Assembly (NCBI RefSeq): GCF_022810765.1
Contig: NZ_CP094494.1
Coordinates: 1,860,001-1,924,000 of the forward strand
Direction: 5' to 3'
Length of the DNA stretch: 64,000 nt
DNA from: Winogradskyella sp. MH6
Lineage (GTDB): Bacteria > Bacteroidota > Bacteroidia > Flavobacteriales > Flavobacteriaceae
The notes below the pieces were generated by a model. It did no database searches. It saw nothing but the letters and a program-made list of their open reading frames with translations, and had not been told where the DNA came from. Positions 1-8,577 of this stretch are shown here, piece by piece. The first letter of the stretch is position 1. Every line of letters starts with the position of its first letter. The position numbers were made by a program, and so were the translations under genes.

Positions 1-318
1 GGTCGTTGCCGTGTTGCCATGACTGTTAGAAAAGAGATGTTGAATAGTATGGGAAAAGCTCATGGAGGCATCAGTTATGCTTTAGCAGATACCGCTTTTG
101 GTTTTGCAGCAAATACGCATGGGAAATTTGCAGTTTCCATAGAAACAAGTATTAACCACATTGAAGCTATAGAAGAAGGCGACTATTTAGTTGCAGAATC
201 AGTTATAGAAACTGTAAAAAACAGATTAGGATTTAATATTGTAGAAGTCAAAAGAGGAGATGAATTAGTAGCTTTATTTAAAGGTGTTGTTTATCGGACT
301 CAAAAAGATTGGAGATGA
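1..318 (+). CDS. paaI: PaaI-type hydroxyphenylacetyl-CoA thioesterase, 3' part (cut by left edge)
   Basis: A hotdog-fold acyl-CoA thioesterase of the PaaI family. It hydrolyses stalled ring-hydroxylated phenylacetyl-CoA intermediates in the cytoplasm and so releases trapped CoA. The frame is open from base 1 (GRCRVAMTVRKEM...), so the true start lies upstream and the first Met inside the window (19) is internal. Visible family features are the N-x-MGKAHGG helix segment (about bases 46-69) and the following ALADTAFGFAAN hotdog helix. The stop (316-318) overlaps the ATG of the next gene (ATGA), and paaJ, paaZ and paaY follow, which fixes the pathway. About 105 residues are visible of a usual length near 140. 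The assignment rests on motif plus context. Confidence 0.85.
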   Translation, partial: GRCRVAMTVRKEMLNSMGKAHGGISYALADTAFGFAANTHGKFAVSIETSINHIEAIEEGDYLVAESVIETVKNRLGFNIVEVKRGDELVALFKGVVYRTQKDWR

Positions 319-869
319 AACAGTTGTTATTCATATTTATTATTGTATCTCTGAACGTATATGGGCAAAAAGCTCGTAAAGTTGGGTATAATGTAAAAGT
401 TGTAGAAGAGTATACGGTCGAAAATTACAAATTACCCGATTCAATACTGTTTTTTTCGGGAGGTAAAGGTGAAATTGAATATAACTATAGACTTTTCTTT
501 AAAAAATTAAAGAAAAAAATGAACAAGATTGTCAAGTATGTAGATTCAGAATTTGATGATAATATTGATTTTTCGCAATCAATTAAATCATTTGAAGATA
601 TAGATTATGACTCACTTAATTTTAAACAAAGATATGTTTGTGTTTTCAGTCTTGGTGATGTTGAAAGGAATAAGAGTAAATTAAACATTGAAGAGGGAAA
701 ATCAAGAAGTATGTTAACGTGGAACTACTCATTTTATATGATGTTATTAGACACAGATAACGATAAAGTTTTAATAAAGCGGAAATTCAAAGTAACTAGT
801 TCTGAATTAATTTATAAGAACAATAGTAGTTTGTTAAAGGCAATCAAAAATGAACTTAACCCAGAATAA
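315..869 (+). CDS. Unrecognised secreted protein inside the paa operon
   Basis: I do not recognise this 184-residue protein. The start chosen is ATG at 315, which overlaps the paaI stop as ATGA; an in-frame TTG two codons earlier is less likely. It opens with a short export signal (MKQLLFIFIIVSLNVYGQ, cleavage probably after YG-Q), followed by a lysine- and aspartate-rich soluble region with no cysteine pairs or known catalytic motif. Its stop overlaps the paaJ start (TAATG), so it is translationally coupled on both sides and must be transcribed with the paa genes. A secreted protein is out of place among cytoplasmic CoA enzymes; it may be an insertion or an accessory envelope factor. No function is claimed. 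Confidence 0.7.
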   Translation: MKQLLFIFIIVSLNVYGQKARKVGYNVKVVEEYTVENYKLPDSILFFSGGKGEIEYNYRLFFKKLKKKMNKIVKYVDSEFDDNIDFSQSIKSFEDIDYDSLNFKQRYVCVFSLGDVERNKSKLNIEEGKSRSMLTWNYSFYMMLLDTDNDKVLIKRKFKVTSSELIYKNNSSLLKAIKNELNPE

Positions 870-2083
870 TGAAAGAAGCATATATAATAGACGGAATTAG
901 AACACCAATAGGAAATTACAAAGGCACATTGTCAGCTGTACGTACAGATGATTTGGGTGCTTTAGTTATAAAAGAAATTGTAAAACGAAACCCAAACATC
1001 CCAAAAGAGGCTTATGACGATGTTATTTTGGGTTGTGCTAACCAAGCAGGTGAAGATAACCGTAATGTCGCTAGAATGGCATCGCTTTTGGCAGGCTTAC
1101 CGTTTTCGGTACCTGGTGAGACCGTAAATAGATTGTGTAGCTCAGGTTTATCAGCTATAATTCATGCTAATAGAGCAATAAAAGCTGGTGATGGAGATCT
1201 TTTTATATCAGGTGGTGTGGAAAATATGACACGCGGACCTTATGTTATAGCAAAACCATCCAGCGCATTTGGTACCGATGCTAAAATGTACGACAGTAGT
1301 TTTGGATGGAGATTTGTAAATCCAAAAATGCACGAAATGTATGGTACGGACGGAATGGGAGTCACTGCTGAAAATCTTGTAGAGAAATATAATATTTCAC
1401 GAGAAGACCAAGATGAATTCGCTTACTGGAGTCAAATGAAAGCATCTAAAGCACAAGAAAACGGTCGTTTGGATAGGGAAATTATTCCTGTTGAAATACC
1501 ACAGCGTAAAAAAGATCCAATCATTTTTTCAAAAGATGAATTTGTAAAACCAACAACGACAAAAGAAATATTAGGAAAACTTCGACCTGCTTTCAAAAAA
1601 GAAGGTGGTAGCGTAACAGCAGGAAATTCATCAGGATTAAATGATGGAGCTGCGGCAACAATTATTGCTTCAGAAGATGCGGTTAAAAAATATAATCTAA
1701 AACCATTAGCACGAATAGTAAGTTCTGCAGTGGTTGGTGTAGAACCAAGAATTATGGGTATAGGTCCTGTAGAAGCGTCCAACAAAGCTTTGGCTAAAGC
1801 AGGTCTAATAATGGATGATATTGATATCATTGAACTAAATGAGGCTTTTGCAGCTCAAGCTTTAGCATGTACCAGAGCTTGGGGATTAGATGATAATGAT
1901 CCTAGAATTAACCCTAATGGAGGCTCAATTGCTATTGGTCATCCACTAGGAGTTACAGGAGCAAGAATTGCCTATTCAGCGGCTTTAGAATTAAAAGAAC
2001 AGAATAAAAAATATGCATTAGTAACAATGTGTGTTGGTGTCGGTCAAGGTTATGCCGCAGTGATTGAATGTGTAAATAATTAA
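869..2083 (+). CDS. paaJ: Thiolase, 3-oxoadipyl-CoA / 3-oxo-5,6-didehydrosuberyl-CoA type
   Basis: A degradative thiolase that releases acetyl-CoA from 3-oxo-5,6-didehydrosuberyl-CoA and 3-oxoadipyl-CoA at the end of the phenylacetate pathway. At 404 residues it has family length. The acyl-accepting cysteine is Cys90 in NRLCSSGLSA; the C-terminal half has NEAFAAQALA, the histidine box GGSIAIGHPLGVTGAR, and the second active-site cysteine in CVGVGQG. The ATG overlaps the stop of the preceding small gene by one base, and paaZ follows 49 bp downstream after a short palindromic repeat. Thiolases of this family are hard to separate by substrate from sequence alone; the PaaJ role is inferred from the neighbours. 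Confidence 0.88.
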   Translation: MKEAYIIDGIRTPIGNYKGTLSAVRTDDLGALVIKEIVKRNPNIPKEAYDDVILGCANQAGEDNRNVARMASLLAGLPFSVPGETVNRLCSSGLSAIIHANRAIKAGDGDLFISGGVENMTRGPYVIAKPSSAFGTDAKMYDSSFGWRFVNPKMHEMYGTDGMGVTAENLVEKYNISREDQDEFAYWSQMKASKAQENGRLDREIIPVEIPQRKKDPIIFSKDEFVKPTTTKEILGKLRPAFKKEGGSVTAGNSSGLNDGAAATIIASEDAVKKYNLKPLARIVSSAVVGVEPRIMGIGPVEASNKALAKAGLIMDDIDIIELNEAFAAQALACTRAWGLDDNDPRINPNGGSIAIGHPLGVTGARIAYSAALELKEQNKKYALVTMCVGVGQGYAAVIECVNN

Positions 2084-2088
2084 AGATT

Positions 2089-2115
2089 TGTCATTCCGCA
2101 GTTGATGCGGAATCT
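2089..2115. repeat. Short palindromic intergenic repeat (GTCATTCCGC type)
   Basis: An 8-bp perfect stem (ATTCCGCA / TGCGGAAT, 2093-2100 and 2106-2113) with a 5-nt loop, preceded by TGTC and followed by CT. It sits between paaJ and paaZ and has no U-tract, so it is not a classical terminator. Its edges (GTCATTCC...GGAATCT) resemble those of the palindrome at 7369-7395, which suggests a dispersed REP-like family. Confidence 0.6.
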
Positions 2116-2132
2116 ACCATAAAGTTTCAAGT

Positions 2133-4670
2133 ATGAACAAAATACAACACTACGTCCAAGGACAATGGACCACAGGAAAAGAAGAAGGAGCACCAATTTA
2201 CGATGCCATTACAGGTGAGCATTTTACAAATTGGGCTGTTGAAGGATTAGATATTCCTGAAATTCTTAATTACGGTCGTACAAAAGGAGGAGAAGTTCTA
2301 CGTAAAATGACCTTTCAAGAGCGTGGTAATATGCTCAAGAAATTAGCACTTTACCTTACCAAGCGTAAAGAACAATTTTACGATTTGAGTTATAGAACAG
2401 GTGCAACTAGAGTTGATAGTTGGATTGATATTGAAGGTGGTTTCGGTAATTTGTTTGCCAACGCTTCACTACGAAAATTATTTCCCAATCAACCATTTCA
2501 TGTTGAAGGTGATCCGATAGATTTATCTCGTGGTGGACGCTTTATGGCGCATCATATCATGGTGCCTAAAAAAGGTGTTGCAGTTCATATCAATGCGTTT
2601 AATTTCCCAGTTTGGGGCATGTTAGAAAAATGTGCGGTTAATTGGATGGCAGGTGTGCCAGCAGTGGTTTTGCCAGCTCCATCATCGTCATATTTAGCTG
2701 AAGCTGTAGCAAGAGAAATTATCAATTCTGGTATTTTACCAGAAGGAGCTCTTCAAATTATAAACGGAACCGTAAAAACTGTTTTAGACACGGTTGAATC
2801 TCAAGATGTGGTGACTTTTACTGGCTCGGCAGCAACAGGTAGATTGTTAAAAGCTCATCCAAGATTGATTGAAGAATCTGTACCTTTTACTATGGAAGCC
2901 GATTCGTTAAACGCTTCAATTTTGGGTGAAGATGCTGTTCCGGGAACACCTGAGTTTGATTTGTTCATCAAAGAAGTTAGAAATGAAATGACCGTAAAAG
3001 CAGGTCAAAAATGTACAGCGATTAGAAGAATTATTGTTCCTGAAAATTTAGTTGAAGATGTTCAAATTGCATTAGCAAAAGAACTCGATAAAGTTACCAT
3101 TGGTGACCCAAGACTTAAAGAAGTACGAATGGGCGCATTGGTAAGTAAGCAACAAGTTGAAGCCGTTAAAAGTTCTATTGCAGATATCAGCAAAGAAGCT
3201 GAAATGGTTTATGGCAATTTAGATAATATTGAAACCATTGGTGCGGATGCTAATAAAGGTGCATTCATCAGTCCAGTGGTGTTTAGAACTGATGATCCTT
3301 TCCAGAATAATGTTGTTCACGAGCGCGAAGCATTTGGACCAGTAAGTACCATTATGCCTTACAAGTCAATGGACGAAGCTGTGCAATTAGCACAAATGGG
3401 TAAAGGCTCGTTAGTGTCTTCTATAGCAACTTATGATGATAACATCGCAACGGATTATGTGATAAATGCAGCGAGTCATCACGGAAGAATATTGGTGATT
3501 AATCGCGAAATGGCAAAACAAAGTACTGGTCACGGTTCGCCATTGCCTTACTTGGTTCACGGAGGTCCAGGGCGTGCTGGAGGTGGAGAAGAAATGGGTG
3601 GAATGCGAGGTATTAAACACTATTTGCAACGTACAGCCATTCAGGGAACACCATCAACCATTACTGAAATTACTGGCATTTATCAGCAAAATGCAAAATA
3701 TAAGGAAGCCGAAGACCATCCGTTTAAGTACCATTGGGAAGATATTCAACCAGGAATGTCTTTAAAAACACACAAGCGTACACTTACGGATTCCGACATT
3801 CAAAATTTTGCGAATTTAACTTGGGACCATTTTTACGCACATACAGATATTACATCTTTAGATGGTAGTATTTTTGAAAAACGAACAGCTCACGGTTATT
3901 TTATAATTTCGGCAGCAGCTGGTTTGTTTGTGTATCCTAATAAAGGTCCTGTAGCAGCAAATTACGGTTTGGATTCTATCCGATTTTTAAGACCGTTATA
4001 CCACAATGATACCATTTATGTACGTTTAACCTGCAAGGAAAAAGTAGATAGAGATGTGTCGTCAACCGAGCATCCAAGTGGTATTGTAAAATGGCACGTT
4101 GAGGTTTTTGATGCTAATTTTGAAAACCGTCCAGAAAGTCAAAAAACAGACAAAGATAGTCCGTTGGTTGCAGTGGCTACCATTTTAACAATGGTTCAGA
4201 AAAAACAAGAAACATTTGTTGAAATGACTGAAGAGAAAATCAACGAATGCTTATCAAAGTTGAATGCGGATGCCAAACCAAAATGGGGCATTATGACGCC
4301 TCAACATATGATTGAGCATTTAGAGTATACTTATAAAATTGCGTCTGGCGAAATTCAAGATTTTGAAATTGCCACACCTGAAAAGATTTTAGACAAGGTG
4401 CACGCAAGCTTGTATAACTATAAAAAGTTTCCACAAAACTCTCAATTTCCACAGTTAGAAAAAGACACGCTAGACGATTTAAAACATCAAGATTTAGAAA
4501 CAGCGATTGAGAAGTTTAAGGAACAACGCAAAAAATACATCGAGTTTTTCAAGGAAAATCCAGATGCTAAATTGAAGAATTTAGTGTTTGGAGTGTTGAA
4601 TCGTTACGAATCTTACTTACTCGAAAGAAAACATTTAAACCATCATTTTGAACAATTTGGATTAATATAA
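2133..4670 (+). CDS. paaZ: PaaZ: semialdehyde dehydrogenase + oxepin-CoA hydrolase, with extra C-terminal DinB-like domain
   Basis: A bifunctional ring-opening enzyme. The MaoC-type hydratase domain opens oxepin-CoA and the aldehyde dehydrogenase domain oxidises the reactive semialdehyde with NADP+. The ALDH domain (about 1-515) has Glu255 in TMEADSLN and catalytic Cys294 in AGQKCTAIRR. The MaoC domain (about 530-690) has Asp565 and His570 in WDHFYAH. These four positions agree closely with the known E. coli PaaZ residues. The protein is 845 residues where PaaZ is usually about 680. The extra piece (about 695-845) has PQHMIEHLEY near its start (His725, His729) and ends in RKHLNHHFEQFG (His834-His838, Gln841), the pattern of DinB/DUF1569 four-helix metal-binding proteins. 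The next gene starts 2 bp after the stop. Confidence 0.95.
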   Translation: MNKIQHYVQGQWTTGKEEGAPIYDAITGEHFTNWAVEGLDIPEILNYGRTKGGEVLRKMTFQERGNMLKKLALYLTKRKEQFYDLSYRTGATRVDSWIDIEGGFGNLFANASLRKLFPNQPFHVEGDPIDLSRGGRFMAHHIMVPKKGVAVHINAFNFPVWGMLEKCAVNWMAGVPAVVLPAPSSSYLAEAVAREIINSGILPEGALQIINGTVKTVLDTVESQDVVTFTGSAATGRLLKAHPRLIEESVPFTMEADSLNASILGEDAVPGTPEFDLFIKEVRNEMTVKAGQKCTAIRRIIVPENLVEDVQIALAKELDKVTIGDPRLKEVRMGALVSKQQVEAVKSSIADISKEAEMVYGNLDNIETIGADANKGAFISPVVFRTDDPFQNNVVHEREAFGPVSTIMPYKSMDEAVQLAQMGKGSLVSSIATYDDNIATDYVINAASHHGRILVINREMAKQSTGHGSPLPYLVHGGPGRAGGGEEMGGMRGIKHYLQRTAIQGTPSTITEITGIYQQNAKYKEAEDHPFKYHWEDIQPGMSLKTHKRTLTDSDIQNFANLTWDHFYAHTDITSLDGSIFEKRTAHGYFIISAAAGLFVYPNKGPVAANYGLDSIRFLRPLYHNDTIYVRLTCKEKVDRDVSSTEHPSGIVKWHVEVFDANFENRPESQKTDKDSPLVAVATILTMVQKKQETFVEMTEEKINECLSKLNADAKPKWGIMTPQHMIEHLEYTYKIASGEIQDFEIATPEKILDKVHASLYNYKKFPQNSQFPQLEKDTLDDLKHQDLETAIEKFKEQRKKYIEFFKENPDAKLKNLVFGVLNRYESYLLERKHLNHHFEQFGLI

Positions 4671-4672
4671 TT

Positions 4673-5431
4673 ATGTCAGAACAACAACCATACGTAAAAC
4701 AAACCATAGAAAACCAAGTAGGATACATCGAATTTTTTCATCCTGCGCATAACTCATTACCAGGAAATATTCTAGCTGAATTAGCACAAACCATTACTGA
4801 TGCTGGTAATAATGACGACATTAAAGTTATTGTTCTTAAAAGTGGAGGCGACAGAACGTTTTGTGCAGGAGCAAGTTTTAACGAACTAATCAATATCAAT
4901 GACGAAGCTACGGGAAAAGTGTTTTTTTCAGGATTTGCTAACGTGATTAATGCGATGCGAAAATGTCCAAAATTCATTATTGGTCGCGTGCAAGGAAAAA
5001 CTGTTGGAGGTGGAGTAGGAGTTGCGTCGGCAACCGATTATTGTATGGCAACAAAATTTGCAGCTATTAAATTAAGTGAACTAAATGTTGGTATCGGTCC
5101 GTTTGTGGTTGGTCCAGCAGTAGAGCGCAAGTTAGGATTAAGCGGAATGTCACAAATCGCCATTGATGCCAATACATTTTATCCAGCAGAATGGGCAAAA
5201 CAAAAAGGCTTATTTACACAAGTGTTTGAAACTACAGAAGCATTAGACGAAGCCGTAAAAACCTTTGCCGAAAATCTTTGCAATTACAATCCAGAAGCTA
5301 TGAAAGAAATGAAAACAATCTTCTGGCAAGGTACCGAAGATTGGGATACGCTTCTAGCCGAAAGAGCAGCCATTAGTGGTCGTTTGGTATTGAGTGATTT
5401 TACAAAAGAAACATTAAATCGATTTAAATAG
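4673..5431 (+). CDS. Enoyl-CoA hydratase/isomerase family protein of the paa operon
   Basis: A 252-residue crotonase-fold enzyme, probably the hydratase (PaaF-like) or ring isomerase (PaaG-like) step of phenylacetyl-CoA breakdown. The oxyanion-hole segments are CAGASFNEL (about residues 64-72) and GKTVGGGVGVASATDY, followed by LSELNVGIGP, all typical of the family. The start lies 2 bp after the paaZ stop, and the stop overlaps the GTG of paaY by one base, so it belongs to the operon. Crotonase members cannot be assigned safely by sequence alone. It may instead act in another acyl-CoA route such as methylglutaconyl-CoA hydration, so no symbol is given. Confidence 0.82.
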   Translation: MSEQQPYVKQTIENQVGYIEFFHPAHNSLPGNILAELAQTITDAGNNDDIKVIVLKSGGDRTFCAGASFNELININDEATGKVFFSGFANVINAMRKCPKFIIGRVQGKTVGGGVGVASATDYCMATKFAAIKLSELNVGIGPFVVGPAVERKLGLSGMSQIAIDANTFYPAEWAKQKGLFTQVFETTEALDEAVKTFAENLCNYNPEAMKEMKTIFWQGTEDWDTLLAERAAISGRLVLSDFTKETLNRFK

Positions 5432-6033
5432 TGATTTACGAATTTCAAGGTTATATACCAGTCGTTCACGAAAGCAGTTTCGTTCATCCATTGGCAACGG
5501 TTACAGGTAATGTCATCATTGGCAAAAACTGCTATATTGGTCCAGGTGCAGCCATTCGTGGAGATTGGGGACAAATTATTTTAGAGGATGGTGTTAATGT
5601 GCAAGAAAATTGTACGGTTCATATGTTTCCAGGTAAATCCATTGTCTTAAAGGAAAGTGCACACGTTGGTCACGGAGCCATCATTCACGGAGCTAATTTA
5701 GGTCGAAATTGCCTAATTGGTATGAATTCGGTGATTATGGATGATGCTGAAATAGGCTATGAAAGTATTGTCGGAGCAATGGCCTTTGTTAAAGCCGAAA
5801 CTAAAATTCCACCTCGCAGTTTGGTGGTTGGTAATCCAGCAAAAGTTGTAAAGCAAGTGAGTGATGATATGATTGAATGGAAAACCAAAGGGACAAAATT
5901 ATATCAACAATTGCCAAAAGATTGTCAAGAAACCTTGAAGGAAGTCGAACCACTTCGTGAAGTGCCAAAAGATAGAATTGTACAAGAAAATACGTATGCT
6001 ACATTACGTGATTTTATGAAAAAAATAAACTAA
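5431..6033 (+). CDS. paaY: PaaY, gamma-carbonic-anhydrase-like hexapeptide thioesterase
   Basis: A 200-residue left-handed beta-helix protein of the gamma carbonic anhydrase/PaaY family. PaaY is a thioesterase that clears aberrant ring-hydroxylated CoA esters. Hexapeptide repeats run from about residue 18 to 125 (VTGNVIIGKNCYIGPGA; IILEDGVNVQENCTVHMFPG; HVGHGAIIHGANLGRNCLIG). The metal-ligand histidines are visible in CTVHMF and HVGHGAIIHG. The start is GTG, overlapping the preceding stop by one base (TAGTG), with no ATG at the expected place. This is the last gene of the paa run; the E2 gene begins 19 bp on, so read-through into the next cluster is possible. Confidence 0.9.
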   Translation: MIYEFQGYIPVVHESSFVHPLATVTGNVIIGKNCYIGPGAAIRGDWGQIILEDGVNVQENCTVHMFPGKSIVLKESAHVGHGAIIHGANLGRNCLIGMNSVIMDDAEIGYESIVGAMAFVKAETKIPPRSLVVGNPAKVVKQVSDDMIEWKTKGTKLYQQLPKDCQETLKEVEPLREVPKDRIVQENTYATLRDFMKKIN

Positions 6034-6052
6034 CAAACGCTAGTTAATAAGA

Positions 6053-7363
6053 ATGTCAAAATTCGAACTAAAAATGCCCAAAATGGGTGAAAGTATAACC
6101 GAAGGAACCATAATTAATTGGTTGGTTAATGAAGGGGATACCTTTGAAGAAGGTGATATAATTTTAGAGGTTGCTACCGATAAAGTTGATAATGAAGTAC
6201 CAGCTCCAGCTTCTGGAACTATGGTTGAAACCAAGTTTCAAGCTAAAGATGTTGTTAAGGTTGGTGAAGTTATTGCCATATTAGAAGTTGAGGTATCGAG
6301 TTCGAAGTCGCAACCAAAAAAAGAAGTTGTCGGGTCGAGTGCAGTCGATATGTCTCAAAAGAAAACTAAAAAGAATCGTACAATTGCATCAAGTACAGTT
6401 GAGAAACCTAGCTCAAATTCATTTTCGGTTAATAATACAAACACGTTCTTTTCACCGCTAATCATTTCCATAGCCAAAGAACATCACATCAGTTTTGAGG
6501 AATTAGCAAGGATACCAGCAACCGGAAAAGGAGGACGATTAAGAAAAAGTGATGTATTTAACTATATTGAAGATGGTAGACCTTACAAGTTTGCACAGCC
6601 TGTAGTACAAGATCCAACAGCATATCGTATTCCGCAATTAGAGTTTGATAAAGGCAAGGGCAAAATCATAGAAATGGATCGTATGCGCCAAATGATTGCC
6701 GATCATATGGTGTATTCCAAGCATACGTCGCCTCACGTTACCGCTTATGTTGAAGCTGACTTAACCAATATGGTAAACTGGCGAAACGAAAATAAGGTTG
6801 CGTTTCAAGAAAAATATGGTGAAAAACTAACCTTTACACCATTGTTTGTTGAGGCTGTGGCTAAAGCTGTTAAAGATTTTCCAAATATCAATGCTTCAGT
6901 AGATGGTAATAATATCATTGTAAAAGAAGATATTAATATAGGTATGGCAACCGCTTTACCAAATGGAAATTTAATTGTTCCTGTAGTGAAAAATGCAGAT
7001 AATAAAGATTTAAAAACATTAGCGGCAAACGTTAATGAATTGGCAAATAAAGCTAGAGAAAACAAGTTGGCAGGTGACGATATTAAGGGAAGTACATTTA
7101 CAATTTCTAATGTTGGAACGTTTGGTAGCGTAATGGGAACACCAATTATCAACCAACCAGAAGTTGCCATTTTAGCCTTGGGAATTATTAAAAAAAGGCC
7201 AGAAGTCATAGAAACCGAATCAGGAGATGAAATCGCTATTAGAAGTATGATGTATTTGTCATTATCCTTTGATCATCGTGTCGTGGATGGTTTCCTAGGT
7301 GGAAGCTTTGTTCGTCGTGTAGCTGATTATTTTGAACAATTTGATACCAATAGAAAAATATAA
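6053..7363 (+). CDS. 2-oxoacid dehydrogenase E2 (dihydrolipoyl acyltransferase), probably branched-chain
   Basis: The 436-residue core acyltransferase of a 2-oxoacid dehydrogenase complex. Domains: an N-terminal lipoyl domain (about 1-78, lipoylated Lys44 in EVATDKVDNE), a Ser/Lys-rich linker, the E1/E3-binding domain (about 135-175, ISIAKEHHISFEELARIPATG then GGRLRKSDVF), and the catalytic domain (about 200-436) with SFDHRVVDG, active-site His408 and Asp412. The branched-chain aminotransferase and fused E1 that follow point to branched-chain 2-oxoacids rather than pyruvate. No E3 (lipoamide dehydrogenase) gene lies in the window, so E3 must be shared or encoded elsewhere. The start ATG is 19 bp after paaY. 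Confidence 0.88.
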   Translation: MSKFELKMPKMGESITEGTIINWLVNEGDTFEEGDIILEVATDKVDNEVPAPASGTMVETKFQAKDVVKVGEVIAILEVEVSSSKSQPKKEVVGSSAVDMSQKKTKKNRTIASSTVEKPSSNSFSVNNTNTFFSPLIISIAKEHHISFEELARIPATGKGGRLRKSDVFNYIEDGRPYKFAQPVVQDPTAYRIPQLEFDKGKGKIIEMDRMRQMIADHMVYSKHTSPHVTAYVEADLTNMVNWRNENKVAFQEKYGEKLTFTPLFVEAVAKAVKDFPNINASVDGNNIIVKEDINIGMATALPNGNLIVPVVKNADNKDLKTLAANVNELANKARENKLAGDDIKGSTFTISNVGTFGSVMGTPIINQPEVAILALGIIKKRPEVIETESGDEIAIRSMMYLSLSFDHRVVDGFLGGSFVRRVADYFEQFDTNRKI

Positions 7364-7368
7364 TTAAC

Positions 7369-7395
7369 TGTCATCCTGAACTTGTTTCAGGATCT
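7369..7395. repeat. Short palindromic intergenic repeat (GTCATCCTGAA type)
   Basis: A 7-bp perfect stem TCCTGAA/TTCAGGA (7374-7380, 7386-7392) within TGTCATCCTGAACTTG...GGATCT, in the E2-ilvE gap. There is no U-tract. Its edges match those of the element at 2089-2115 (GTCATYCYG... and GRATCT), which suggests a common dispersed family. Confidence 0.6.
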
Positions 7396-7410
7396 CATCA
7401 ATTTAAAGTT

Positions 7411-8478
7411 ATGTCTTACAACATATCCATCCAAAAAGTAGAAAAATCAAAAGTTGAAAACATCGATTTCAACAACATACCATTAGGAACTGTATTCACC
7501 GATCACATATTCATTTGTGATTATGAAAATGGCGAGTGGACCAACCCAAGAATTCAACCTATGGGATTAATACCAACGCATCCAGCAGCTATGGCTTTAC
7601 ATTACGGACAAGCCATTTTTGAGGGTATGAAAGCAACGGTTGATGCTGAAGGTAATCCGATGCTTTTTAGGGCAGATGAAAATGCAAAACGTATGAACTT
7701 TAGTGCAGACCGTATGGGAATGCCAAATATATCTAGTGATTTATTTGTTGAAGGTTTGAAACAATTGGTTGACTTAGAGCGCAACTGGATTCCACCAATG
7801 GATGGTAGTGCGTTGTATTTAAGACCGTTTATGTATGCCGATGAGCCTTTTATTGGTATGCGTGCGGCAACCCACTATAAATTCATAATCATGGCATCGC
7901 CTGCTGGGCCATTTTTTAGTAAGCGAATTAAACTTTGGGCTGAAAAGAAATTTATAAGAGCCGCTCAAGGTGGAACAGGTGAAGCCAAAGCAGCGGGAAA
8001 TTATGCTGCAGCAATACGTCCAACCGAATTGGCAAAAGCAAAAGGTTACGATCAGGTGTTGTGGTTAGATGCAGTAGAACATAAGTATATTCAAGAAGTA
8101 GGAACGATGAATATCTTCTTTAAAATTGAAGATAAATTCATCACACCAGAATTGGATGGTTGTGTCTTAGATGGTATCACAAGGAAAAGTGTGATTAGTC
8201 TTTTAAAAGATCAAGGATTTGAAGTTGAAGAACGAAAAATAACAATTGATGAAATAAAAGAGGCTTCTAAAAATGGTACTTTAAAAGAAGCTTTTGGTAC
8301 AGGAACTGCTGTGGGTATTGCTTACATAGAAAGTGTTGGTTTTGGTGACGAAGAAATTTTTGTTTCAAAAGATAGTCCTGTTGGTCTTGAAATCAATCAA
8401 AGATTGAATGATATTAAAACAGGAAAGATTGAAGATAAATTTGGTTGGATTACCAAAGTCGAAAAAGAATTAGCATAG
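7411..8478 (+). CDS. ilvE: Branched-chain amino acid aminotransferase
   Basis: A 355-residue fold-type IV PLP aminotransferase that interconverts Leu/Ile/Val and their 2-oxoacids. The Schiff-base lysine is Lys193 in GGTGEAKAAGNYAA, the arrangement of the eukaryote-like BCAT group; GQAIFEGMKA near residue 70 and GTGTAVGIA near the C-terminus bind substrate and phosphate. It sits between E2 and fused E1 of a branched-chain 2-oxoacid dehydrogenase, so here it most likely feeds 2-oxoacids to that complex for degradation or branched acyl-CoA primer supply. It can also serve biosynthesis. Confidence 0.93.
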   Translation: MSYNISIQKVEKSKVENIDFNNIPLGTVFTDHIFICDYENGEWTNPRIQPMGLIPTHPAAMALHYGQAIFEGMKATVDAEGNPMLFRADENAKRMNFSADRMGMPNISSDLFVEGLKQLVDLERNWIPPMDGSALYLRPFMYADEPFIGMRAATHYKFIIMASPAGPFFSKRIKLWAEKKFIRAAQGGTGEAKAAGNYAAAIRPTELAKAKGYDQVLWLDAVEHKYIQEVGTMNIFFKIEDKFITPELDGCVLDGITRKSVISLLKDQGFEVEERKITIDEIKEASKNGTLKEAFGTGTAVGIAYIESVGFGDEEIFVSKDSPVGLEINQRLNDIKTGKIEDKFGWITKVEKELA

Positions 8479-8498
8479 AATTTATTTTGAAATGAATT

Positions 8499-8571
8499 GT
8501 CCCCTTGAGGGGACTTTAGGGGTGTGAGAAAAGAATACGTATAATTAAAGAGATTCCTGCTTTCGTGGGAA
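8499..8571. repeat. Two further hairpin repeats in the ilvE-E1 gap
   Basis: Two hairpins fill the 99-bp gap. The first is GTCCCCTTGAGGGGAC (8499-8514; 6-bp stem, TTGA loop), followed by TTTAGGGG. The second is TTCCTGCTTTCGTGGGAA (8554-8571; 7-bp stem with one G-U pair). The second resembles the ATTCC...GGAAT palindrome at 2093-2113. Neither has a U-tract, so both look like mobile or REP-type short repeats. Confidence 0.5.
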
Positions 8572-8577
8572 ATAGTT

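Noticed and set aside
309..317. TTG start for the second paa-operon gene
   Set aside because: An ATG two codons later overlaps the paaI stop as ATGA and gives a clean signal peptide.
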